Origin: CAUZIB01 sp963578805
GTDB lineage: Bacteria; Acidobacteriota; Vicinamibacteria; Vicinamibacterales; UBA8438
Length of the DNA stretch: 9,381 nucleotides
Assembly: GCA_963578805.1 (NCBI GenBank)
Contig: CAUZDY010000074.1
Span: 1 to 9,381, forward strand
Reading direction: 5' to 3'
Within the stretch, counting starts at the first letter, position 1, and each line of letters begins with the position of its first letter. Both the position numbers and the translations under genes were made by a program. Below are positions 1 to 6,474 of this stretch, piece after piece. Under the pieces are notes generated by a model. The model saw only the letters and a program-made list of their open reading frames with translations, was not told the DNA's origin and searched no databases.

Positions 1-1
1 G

Positions 2-1483
2 GTGCTGTCTCGGGGTTACACGCCCAGCGACTACGAAATCTACGACTATCCTGGCACCTACATGGAGACGGCCGACGGTGAGCACACCGCCGCCGTCCGC
101 ATCGACGAGTTTGGCAGCCAGTTCGAGGCCGCGAGTGCGGCGAGCAACGCGCGCGGGGTTGCGGTTGGGAGCTCCCTCGAGATGGAGCGCCATCCCCGGG
201 ACGACCAGAACCGCGAGCATCTTGTGCTCTCCACCAGCTACGACCTCGAGTTTGGCGAATACGAGGGCATGCCACACTCGGAGGCCGCTGGCTGCCGGTG
301 CACGTTCACCGCCATGTCGACCGACCAGCAGTTCAGACCAAAACGAACGACGCCAAAACCGTTCGTCCAAGGGCCCCAGACCGCGGTTGTAGTCGGCCCG
401 TCGGGCGACGAGATTTACACCGATGAATTTGGTCGCGTAAAGGTCCAGTTTCACTGGGATCGCCTGGGCAAGAAGGACGAAAATAGCTCCTGTTGGATGC
501 GTGTCTCACATCCGTGGGCAGGAAAAGGCTGGGGCGCTGTGTCTACGCCGCGGATCGGGCAAGAGGTCATCGTCGACTTCCTCGAGGGCGACCCCGACCA
601 ACCGATCGTCACCGGCCGTGTCTACAACGCGGAACAGACGCCGCCCTTTGGGTTCCCCGCGGGTGCCGTCGTCAGCGGTATCAAGTCCGACACCCACAAA
701 GGCGCCGGTTACAACGAGATGGCGCTTGATGACACCGCGGGGAACGAGCTGATCAGGATCCACGGGCAGTACGACATGGATACCACCGTCGAGCATGATC
801 AGACCGACACCATCAACAACAACCGGACGACCACAATCGCTGTTGATGACGCGGAAACGGTTGGAAGCAATCAGACTGTTTCGATTGGCAGCAACCAAAC
901 GGTTAGTGTCGGAGTCGACCAGTCGGAAACTGTTGGCGCCAATCAGACGACCACCATCGGGGCGAATCAGACAGAGTCAGTCGGCGCGAATCAGAGCGTC
1001 ACGGTTGGATCGAGCAAGACGGAGACGGTCACGGTCGCCAAGGCCCTAAGTATCGGCGCCGCCTACCAGGTGAGTGTGGGCGCGGCAATGAACGAGACCA
1101 TCGGAGGCTTGAAAGCCGAAGAAATCGGTGGCGCCAAGATCGTGGCAGTGGGTGGCATTAGCAGCGAGGCTGTTGGGGGCAGCAAGACCGTCGCTGCCGG
1201 GGGTGCGATCAAGGAAACGGCAGGTTCAAATTTTGCAGCCACGTCGGCGAGTACGATGTCGTTGAGCGCGGGTGGTGACCTCAGTGCCAGCAGCAAAGCA
1301 AAGGTAGGCGTGACCGCCGCTAGTGAGCTAGTCCTGGAGTGTGGCGGTGCGTCGATCACTCTCAAGAGCGGTGGGGAGATCACGATCAAAGGCACCGACA
1401 TCACAATCAAAGGTAGCAAGGTTGGCGTAGATGCGTCCGGCGACATCGTGATGAAGGGGTCGAACATTAAGCAGAACAGCTGA
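2..1483 (+). CDS. vgrG: VgrG type VI secretion spike protein, 5'-truncated by the window edge
   Basis: This is the C-terminal 493 residues of a VgrG, the trimeric spike that sits on the Hcp tube and is fired into target cells by the T6SS. The reading frame is open to the left edge, so the true start and most of the gp27-like domain are missing. Residues about 1-120 are the end of the gp27-like part. Residues about 124-216 are the gp5-like OB-fold with hallmark segments such as DEFGRVKVQFHWD, SCWMRVSHPWAG, GWGAVSTPRIGQEVIVDF and EGDPDQPIVTGRVYN. Residues 263-414 are octad repeats of the beta-helical needle. The last 80 residues are a DUF2345-like beta-rich tail ending GSNIKQNS. There is no catalytic C-terminal extension, so this looks like a structural VgrG whose tail carries separate cargo. 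It heads the cluster; the next gene starts 31 bases downstream. The family call is secure; cargo specificity is inferred from the neighbours. Confidence 0.97.
   Translation: MLSRGYTPSDYEIYDYPGTYMETADGEHTAAVRIDEFGSQFEAASAASNARGVAVGSSLEMERHPRDDQNREHLVLSTSYDLEFGEYEGMPHSEAAGCRCTFTAMSTDQQFRPKRTTPKPFVQGPQTAVVVGPSGDEIYTDEFGRVKVQFHWDRLGKKDENSSCWMRVSHPWAGKGWGAVSTPRIGQEVIVDFLEGDPDQPIVTGRVYNAEQTPPFGFPAGAVVSGIKSDTHKGAGYNEMALDDTAGNELIRIHGQYDMDTTVEHDQTDTINNNRTTTIAVDDAETVGSNQTVSIGSNQTVSVGVDQSETVGANQTTTIGANQTESVGANQSVTVGSSKTETVTVAKALSIGAAYQVSVGAAMNETIGGLKAEEIGGAKIVAVGGISSEAVGGSKTVAAGGAIKETAGSNFAATSASTMSLSAGGDLSASSKAKVGVTAASELVLECGGASITLKSGGEITIKGTDITIKGSKVGVDASGDIVMKGSNIKQNS
788..1243 (+). repeat. 24-base (8-residue) tandem repeats encoding the VgrG beta-helix needle
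   Basis: About 19 consecutive degenerate octads follow the pattern (V/I)G-x-N/S-x-x-x-T/S, for example VGSNQTVS, IGSNQTVS, VGANQTTT, IGANQTES, VGANQSVT. The central units (860-1027) are the most regular; later units drift to (V/I)GG-type octads and the first three lack the glycine. Eight-residue periodicity is the known signature of the triple-stranded beta-helix of VgrG/gp5 needles, so this is a protein-structure repeat and not a mobile or regulatory DNA repeat. Confidence 0.9.
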
Positions 1484-1514
1484 CGCCCCTCTTATGAGCA
1501 TCCATCGAGGCCAT

Positions 1515-1976
1515 ATGGCGAATCTCGCAGAGTTGACACCGTTCTTGGGTCGCGCCGTCCAGTTGCGCGAAGCTCGTGTCCGTGACGTCACCGAGGGCGG
1601 CGAAGTCAAAGTGGAAGTGACGGAAGATGCTCGGCTTCTAGAATGCCAGGTGTTGCACACTGGAACGTCGGCTCTGACTCTCTCGGTGGGGGACGTCGTG
1701 CTCGTGTGGGTCCGGGATGACGATGCCGGGGTGGGTGTCGTACTCGGACGACTGGGGCTGTACACGGAAGCCGCACAGGCCGTTGTTTCGCCTGATGAGT
1801 TCGCCACGCGTCCCGAGTCGCTCGTCCTTGAGACTCAGGGCGACCTCGTGCTGCGCAATGGGCAGTCCAAGATTACGTTGGGGGCTAAAGGCGACGTCGA
1901 AATCGTATGTAAAAGCTTTACTACGCGCAGCCATCGGCTCCTGCGGCTGCTGGCGCCACTCATCAAGCTGAATTGA
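1515..1976 (+). CDS. DUF6484-domain, VgrG-associated protein
   Basis: A 153-residue protein of the DUF6484 type, a family of unknown function found next to vgrG genes. The N-terminal half (from about LGRAVQLREARV to GVVLGRLGLY) contains a beta-rich barrel-like region with the VGDVVLVWV core. The C-terminal 50 residues (LVLETQGDLVLRNG, then ITLGAKGDVEI, ending LLAPLIKLN) alternate short beta strands and turns like the tail of the adjacent VgrG, which has LVLECGGASITL and ends IKQNS. I prefer the ATG at 1515 because GAGG lies just upstream (1507-1510); an in-frame ATG at 1494 would add seven residues but has no purine-rich site before it. It ends 13 bases before the next gene. A role as a spike accessory or tip-adaptor protein is inferred from tail similarity and position. 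There is no signal peptide or membrane segment. Confidence 0.82.
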   Translation: MANLAELTPFLGRAVQLREARVRDVTEGGEVKVEVTEDARLLECQVLHTGTSALTLSVGDVVLVWVRDDDAGVGVVLGRLGLYTEAAQAVVSPDEFATRPESLVLETQGDLVLRNGQSKITLGAKGDVEIVCKSFTTRSHRLLRLLAPLIKLN

Positions 1977-1989
1977 TGACCCTCGCCCG

Positions 1990-3354
1990 ATGACCATAGC
2001 GCTAGTCGACGTCCCGTTTTGCCTCAACGTCGACACCTGGTACGTGGGGCCGGCGCGTGACGTGAAGGCACCCGTCGCGGGTCGCCAGAGTGACTGGAAG
2101 AAAGCGCTGGATTCGGGTGGCACTCCAGGCTACCGCAAACAAGCCGTGAGTGAGTGCCTCGACACGGTCGCCGTGATGCGAGGTTATCGCGAACCGTTGC
2201 CGGGTGAAACCTGGCTGATCCCGGCTGCGTCGGAGCGGCGGTTGCTCGCTCAGGTCAATGCCATCATTGCCCTCGGCCGGCCCGCTCTCGATCAGGTGAC
2301 CGACATGGCCCTCGATTCAGACGTGCCTGACCCAGGACGAGTGTTTGCGGCCTTGCTCGTGATCGGTTGCGTGGAGGGTGGCCATTGGCTCGCGCTAGCG
2401 AGAGAGCTCTTCGTTGCTGCGTCGCTGCGCAACCCCGCCGAAGCGGCCGCGGCGGCCGAAGCCATGAGTCTCGCTCCCAACCCCGATCTCAACGCGGTTC
2501 TCACCGCCCTCCTCGATGACGAACGGCCACGCGTTCGCACTGGAGCCATCCGCGCATTGGCGTTTCGCGGGTCGCTGCACGAATCGCGTTGGACTGACGC
2601 GATGCGCGATCGGGACGTCACGGTCCTGACCGCTGCCCTAACGGCGCCGCTCGGTGGATACGATCGAAGCGGCTGCGGACATGCACTCCAGCCGCTGTTC
2701 GCGGTATCCGCCGCCGAGCCGGCGGTGCGATACGCGCTTCGTGCCGGACTGAGTCTCGGGCTGAACGCCGCCCGCGACTGTGCCGTCCAGATAGCGCGAC
2801 GGGACCCGTCTTGGGCCGACGCCATACGCGTGTTGGCGATGTTTGGTCATGTCGGAGATGCGCAGTATGTACGCGAAGCGCTCCTGAGCTCAGAGCTTCA
2901 AGGAGGAATAGATGCGGCGGCAACTTTGGGAACCGTGAGGTTGGTACCTGACCTTCTGGAGGTGCTGCATCGTGACGATTTGTCTTTAGAAATGGGTATG
3001 GCAGCAAACCAAGCGCTGAGCGCGATCACCGGACTTCCCTTTGCCTCCATGAAGAACGCCGCGCAGGCGGCCAGACTCTGGATGGAGCATTCGTCGGAGT
3101 TCGATCTGCACATCCGTTACCGCGAGGGCCGGCCGTTGAATCTCGAAGTGCTGCTGCAATCGCTCCGGACTGGTCCTGCCACGCGAACTGCTCGGCAGAA
3201 TATTTTCCTTGAGATGCAGGCCGCCACGGAGTCGCGCGTTCCCCGCTTCAACTCCTACGACTTCATCGGAGTCCAGACCGAGTCCCTACGACGCATCGAA
3301 CGGTGGCTCGCCGATCCGCGGGTTCAACGGAACACTTCGACGATCCGACACTAA
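1990..3354 (+). CDS. HEAT-like TIGR02270-type protein of T6SS vgrG clusters
   Basis: A 454-residue helical, alanine- and leucine-rich protein without signal peptide or membrane segment. The middle (about residues 165-360) shows HEAT-like helical pairs: DDERPRVRTGAIRALAFRG, GHVGDAQYVREALL, and the stretch ending MAANQALSAITGLPF. The pattern 'residues in a pair of helices, then A.....ITG.P' and the C-terminal segment (GRPLNLEVLLQSLRTGP, then PRFNSYDFIGVQTESLRRIERWL) match what I know of the TIGR02270 family, encoded beside vgrG genes and of unknown biochemical role. The first about 120 residues are less typical. No clear Shine-Dalgarno precedes the ATG, so translation may depend on the upstream gene ending 13 bases before. 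HEAT solenoids usually bind proteins, so a scaffold or loading role for the effector is a reasonable inference. The family assignment is by eye. Confidence 0.8.
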   Translation: MTIALVDVPFCLNVDTWYVGPARDVKAPVAGRQSDWKKALDSGGTPGYRKQAVSECLDTVAVMRGYREPLPGETWLIPAASERRLLAQVNAIIALGRPALDQVTDMALDSDVPDPGRVFAALLVIGCVEGGHWLALARELFVAASLRNPAEAAAAAEAMSLAPNPDLNAVLTALLDDERPRVRTGAIRALAFRGSLHESRWTDAMRDRDVTVLTAALTAPLGGYDRSGCGHALQPLFAVSAAEPAVRYALRAGLSLGLNAARDCAVQIARRDPSWADAIRVLAMFGHVGDAQYVREALLSSELQGGIDAAATLGTVRLVPDLLEVLHRDDLSLEMGMAANQALSAITGLPFASMKNAAQAARLWMEHSSEFDLHIRYREGRPLNLEVLLQSLRTGPATRTARQNIFLEMQAATESRVPRFNSYDFIGVQTESLRRIERWLADPRVQRNTSTIRH

Positions 3355-3359
3355 CAGCG

Positions 3360-4388
3360 ATGGACGAACCCGCACTCCACAACCACACCGGCTTTCAGGC
3401 CAGTATTCTTCCTATCCTCGACCGTCAGGGCGCGCAGTCGCGTATCGTTATCGTAAAAGCCACCTTTGTGATCGGCGTCGGCGACGGCGCTCCGCTGGCG
3501 ATGGCTGAGGAGCCACGTGAAGTCCGGCTTGGCGACGAACCCTGGGGTGTTCCCGAGATTCCGGACCTCAGGCTCCCGGGTGATTTCTACGCGGCCAAGC
3601 CAGGCACCGATTTCATCCTGAGCGGTCATGCCGTGCCGCAACGTCCGCGACTGGACACACATGTCGACGTCGGCATCCGGGTTGGAGAACGCACGAAGCT
3701 GATGCGCGTTCACGGCCCGCGTGAGTGGCGACGGTCAATGCTGGGCGTCGTGCCGGGTCCCAGTGCGCCAATCCAGCGAACGCCGCTCGCCTGGTCTCTG
3801 GCCTACGGCGGATTAGACCTCAGTGATCCAAAACGGCCGCTCGAGGAGGCCCGCAATCCGGTCGGTAGCGGCGTTACCCACGATGTGGATGGCCTTGTCG
3901 GAACACCCGCACCGCAGATCGAGGAACCTCGTGCGCCTATCGGTGCGGCCGGAGGACGCTTTACGCCTGTCGGATGCGCACCGATCGGGCGAAACTTCGA
4001 ACCGCGTCGCAACACCATGGGGACATACGACAGGGCGTGGATTGAGTCGACCTACCCGGCGCGGCCGGCAGACTACCATGAGGAACACGAACACTGCGCG
4101 CCGCCAGACTTTGTGTATCGCAAGCCGCTGCGCGGCGGAGAGCCAGTGACAGTCACCGGCGTCCACAGCTCTGGTCGACTCGCATTCGTGCTGCCGAAAT
4201 ACCGGATGTTCGTCGGGGCGGAGATCGACGGAGCGGCTGTCGAGCGCAGGCCTCACCTCGACACTGTTGTCGTGGATGCCGACGCCCTTGTGCTTGAGCT
4301 CGTATGGCGGGCGCTCTTCCGTTGTCCTGCGAAGATGCACAACCGCTTCGCCGCCGTGACTGTCCTGACGAAGGAGTTTACAAATTGA
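3360..4388 (+). CDS. DUF2169-domain T6SS effector adaptor/chaperone
   Basis: A 342-residue DUF2169 protein. Family features appear in order: HNHTGFQASILPILDRQG at the N terminus, VKATFVI (about residues 30-40), LAYGG near residue 148, NPVGSG at about 166-171, IEEPRAPIG, PVGCAPIGRNFEPR, GTYDRAWIEST, LRGGEPVTV, and a C-terminal WRALFRCPAKMHNRF. The ATG at 3360 is chosen because it gives the usual N terminus; an in-frame GTG at 3303 would overlap the upstream gene by 52 bases and add an atypical 19-residue lead. In Agrobacterium tumefaciens a DUF2169 protein is needed to load the Tde2 nuclease with its PAAR-like region onto VgrG2. Position here, between vgrG and the PAAR/nuclease pair, supports the same job. 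The gene starts 5 bases after the previous stop and overlaps the next start by 4 bases. Confidence 0.94.
   Translation: MDEPALHNHTGFQASILPILDRQGAQSRIVIVKATFVIGVGDGAPLAMAEEPREVRLGDEPWGVPEIPDLRLPGDFYAAKPGTDFILSGHAVPQRPRLDTHVDVGIRVGERTKLMRVHGPREWRRSMLGVVPGPSAPIQRTPLAWSLAYGGLDLSDPKRPLEEARNPVGSGVTHDVDGLVGTPAPQIEEPRAPIGAAGGRFTPVGCAPIGRNFEPRRNTMGTYDRAWIESTYPARPADYHEEHEHCAPPDFVYRKPLRGGEPVTVTGVHSSGRLAFVLPKYRMFVGAEIDGAAVERRPHLDTVVVDADALVLELVWRALFRCPAKMHNRFAAVTVLTKEFTN
4371..4376 (+). promoter_or_regulatory. Ribosome binding site AAGGAG fixing a TTG start
   Basis: A near-perfect AAGGAG lies 8 bases before TTG at 4385, inside the end of the DUF2169 gene. It is the strongest such site in the island and is the main reason for placing the thiolase-like protein start at this TTG instead of an upstream ATG at 4304, which would read far into the previous gene. 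Confidence 0.8.
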
Positions 4389-5452
4389 GTACTGCCAGCG
4401 AAGCGCGACCCCTGGCCGCGATGACGGCTTGGGACACCGTGACCAGCCTCGGTGAGAGCGCGACCGAGACCGCTCTCCTTCTTCGAGCAGGACTGAGCAA
4501 CGTGGCCCCGTCTCGTTTTATAGATGGGTCGGGAGAGCGCGTGACGATGTGCACCGCCCCGGCAGTTCCGCCTGACATAGGTGGCGTCGAGAGGGCCGCA
4601 GCTCTCGCTCTATTGGCACTGGGCAGGCTGGGGGGAGCGATCGATGCGCCTCGACATCCTGTGCTCCTATTGGCGCTGCCTGCCCGATACGCTGAGGGCG
4701 ACCGCGGCTTCAAGCTCGGGAAGGAAGGGAAGTCATTTCTCCGGGTCCTGCGCGACTGTCTGCCGACGCAGCTAAAGGGCGTCGATATCGAGGTCTTTCC
4801 TTTTGGCCGCGCGGCCGGCGCGGTCGCTATGCGCCGAGCGCTGGAGCTGGTCGAGCCCGATAGACTCGTGATCTGGGGCGGGGTCGATACACTGTACGAC
4901 TGGACGTTGCTCGAGAAACTAGAACGAGCGAACCGTCTGCTCACCTCGGCGAATATCGATGGAGTGCGGCCCGGCGAAGGCGCTGCATTCATGACAGTAA
5001 TGCCGGCCGACGCTGGCGATGGCATCCGCGTGCTCGGCCTGGGTACGGGTCGAGAGCCTTGTCCCGTCGGATCCGAAGAGCCCTGCCGGTCGCTCGGTTT
5101 GAGCGCCGCGCTAGCGACGGCGCTGGCGCCGCTGCGTGCCACGGGTCGGCGCTGCAACTCGTGGCTCCTCGATAACACGCATGAGGCCTACGCAACGCAG
5201 GAGCTTCAGAACGTCATCGCTCGGTTTGGCGATGTCCTGGGGCTGCAAAGTGAAATGCAGATGCCCCTCCAGGAGTTGGGCGACGTTGGCGCCGCGGCGA
5301 TGCCCCTCTTGGCGGTGCTGGGCGCTGAGGCGTGGCGTTTGGGTTACGCGAATGACGACGCGGCTGTCGTCACCGGCTGTTCCGAGGGCGGCGCGCGGGG
5401 TGCACTTTTGCTGGGGGCTCACGCCGGATTTCACCAGGCGGAGACGACATGA
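4385..5452 (+). CDS. Thiolase / beta-ketoacyl-synthase-fold protein, probably non-catalytic, T6SS-associated
   Basis: A 355-residue protein starting at TTG 4385 (AAGGAG 8 bases upstream) and overlapping the DUF2169 stop. It has the overall course of a condensing-enzyme fold: FPFGRAAGAVAMRRAL at about residues 138-153 where ketosynthases carry the nucleophile helix, LVIWGGVDTLYDW, then RPGEGAAFMTV around residue 195, NTHEAYATQEL at about 264-274, LGDVGAAAMPLL near 298-309, and a glycine-rich C terminus (GCSEGGARGALLLG). The position expected for the active-site cysteine appears to be glycine (G141), and the usual GH motif before the second half-site reads GDVGAAA, so the Cys-His-His set is not visible. 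Thiolase-like proteins of this kind recur in vgrG-DUF2169-DUF4150 clusters. A structural or chaperone role in effector loading is inferred; no enzymatic reaction is claimed. Its last 4 bases overlap the PAAR-like gene start (ATGA). Confidence 0.83.
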   Translation: MSTASEARPLAAMTAWDTVTSLGESATETALLLRAGLSNVAPSRFIDGSGERVTMCTAPAVPPDIGGVERAAALALLALGRLGGAIDAPRHPVLLLALPARYAEGDRGFKLGKEGKSFLRVLRDCLPTQLKGVDIEVFPFGRAAGAVAMRRALELVEPDRLVIWGGVDTLYDWTLLEKLERANRLLTSANIDGVRPGEGAAFMTVMPADAGDGIRVLGLGTGREPCPVGSEEPCRSLGLSAALATALAPLRATGRRCNSWLLDNTHEAYATQELQNVIARFGDVLGLQSEMQMPLQELGDVGAAAMPLLAVLGAEAWRLGYANDDAAVVTGCSEGGARGALLLGAHAGFHQAETT

Positions 5453-5820
5453 GCGTCGTGGCGAACAACCGGGAGGTGGCCGCGGAGTCGACTGGACACA
5501 AGGTCATCTACATGAATCCGAGTGTGTGCATTACACCCGCCGCGCCGAGTCCGGTGCCGATGCCGTATCCGATCATGACTCCATCGGGAACAGGCAGTCT
5601 CGACGATGATGCGCGGAAAGTGATGATCAAGAACAAGCCGGTGTTCAAGGTGGATTCGGTGATCAGTTCCTGCACCGGGAACCAACCAGGCACACAAAAA
5701 GAGGTTGTGAGCCTCAAGACCGGATCGAGCTGCTTCATTCTCGATGGCAGCCCAAGTGTCAAAGCCGAAGGCAAGGCGGTCGTCTTTACGGGTAGTTCTG
5801 GCATGGGGAACCAGATGTGA
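5449..5820 (+). CDS. PAAR-like (DUF4150) spike-tip protein
   Basis: A 123-residue PAAR-like DUF4150 protein that should cap the VgrG spike and carry effector. It shows the family course: VANNREV at the N terminus, NPSVCITPAAPSPVPMPYP (about residues 23-41), a second beta unit with KNKPVFKVDSVISSCTGNQP, and GSSCFILDGSPSVKAEGKAVV near the C terminus. GGAG at 5440-5443 lies 5 bases before the ATG, which overlaps the previous stop. In many genomes DUF4150 is fused to a toxin domain. Here the protein ends after GMGNQM at a TGA (5818-5820), and the next gene starts six bases later in the same reading frame. The usual fusion therefore appears split into tip and effector. Confidence 0.93.
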   Translation: MSVVANNREVAAESTGHKVIYMNPSVCITPAAPSPVPMPYPIMTPSGTGSLDDDARKVMIKNKPVFKVDSVISSCTGNQPGTQKEVVSLKTGSSCFILDGSPSVKAEGKAVVFTGSSGMGNQM

Positions 5821-5826
5821 GCGGCG

Positions 5827-6459
5827 ATGGGGAATAAATCGGCCGCGATGGTCCAGGCGAAGGTCGTCAAAAGCGGTGGCGCAGGCGCCACCGAGAAGAT
5901 GACCTGCTCTGATATCTTGGCCTCGTTCGACCCGCCGATAGAGTTTGGCTCGCACAAAGACATGGTCGGTTCCAAGAGCGGCTATCAAGCCGAACACATC
6001 ATTCCGACCTCGGCGATGCACCAGTTGGGCCGCAGTGGACCGACGATTGAAGGATGCGCGGGTTACGCGACGCGGGCCGCGCTCACCTGGATGGTCGGCG
6101 ACGGCCAGAGCGCTGGGATGGAACACAAGCTCCTCACCGACCCGATGCGCGAGTTGTCTCAGGCAAACGATTTGGCCGGCCGACAGGCTCCGGCGAGTGA
6201 GTGGCTGGATACGTACAAGGAAGGGGCCAAAGACGCACTCAAGAATGGTAAGCCTCCTCGTACGACAGCGGCGGGGCTGGATCCTGATAGTCTGATCGAC
6301 GCGGCGGCCGAATGCATTCGTTTGGCGGCAGCAGAGGCCTTCGCGAATATGGATCCGCCCGTGACGCCGGATACTCCGCTTCGCAATCCGTGGGGCGCTA
6401 CAAAGGCGCAGCGTGCAGAGGCAGACGCTTTGTCTGGCGGTCGCGGGGGTGCTCGTTAG
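5827..6459 (+). CDS. Putative T6SS nuclease effector (HNH/EndoVII-like, EHIIP motif)
   Basis: A 210-residue cytoplasmic-type protein following the PAAR-like gene in the same frame. Candidate catalytic residues cluster in the first half: E56-H57 in YQAEHIIPTSAM, H65, then E99-H100 and D105 in MEHKLLTDPMRE, about 43 residues downstream. An (E/H)H-x-x-P core followed by a second histidine segment is typical of HNH/EndoVII-superfamily toxins of polymorphic toxin systems (AHH, GHH, EHHH and similar groups); I cannot assign an exact family. The first about 20 residues (GNKSAAMVQAKVV) resemble a PAAR-to-toxin linker. The second half is helical (DPDSLIDAAAECIRLAAAEAFANM) and ends in a Gly/Arg-rich tail. 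There is no signal peptide. Position between PAAR-like tip and two candidate immunity genes supports an effector role. The nuclease assignment rests on motifs alone; an amidase or other hydrolase is not excluded. Confidence 0.68.
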   Translation: MGNKSAAMVQAKVVKSGGAGATEKMTCSDILASFDPPIEFGSHKDMVGSKSGYQAEHIIPTSAMHQLGRSGPTIEGCAGYATRAALTWMVGDGQSAGMEHKLLTDPMRELSQANDLAGRQAPASEWLDTYKEGAKDALKNGKPPRTTAAGLDPDSLIDAAAECIRLAAAEAFANMDPPVTPDTPLRNPWGATKAQRAEADALSGGRGGAR

Positions 6460-6474
6460 AGCTGGAGTCCAGCG

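Noticed and set aside
788..1243. CRISPR-like or minisatellite array
   Set aside because: The 24-base periodicity is coding, degenerate at the DNA level and explained by VgrG octad structure; there are no constant repeats with unique spacers.
3303..3359. Extended GTG start for the DUF2169 gene
   Set aside because: The extra 19 residues overlap the HEAT gene and are not part of the usual DUF2169 N terminus; ATG 3360 right after the upstream stop fits better.
4378..5178. Minus-strand 266-residue open frame
   Set aside because: Serine/arginine/proline-rich antisense shadow of the thiolase-like gene, which has a strong ribosome binding site and family motifs.
5431..6126. Minus-strand 231-residue open frame over the PAAR-like and nuclease genes
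   Set aside because: Histidine/arginine-rich antisense frame; the plus strand encodes DUF4150 and the EHIIP protein with consistent operon spacing.
5827..6459. Ntox15 (HxxD) nuclease of the Tde type
   Set aside because: The delivery genes resemble the Agrobacterium Tde2 cluster, but no HxxD motif is placed as expected; the histidines lie in EHIIP and EHKLLTD segments.
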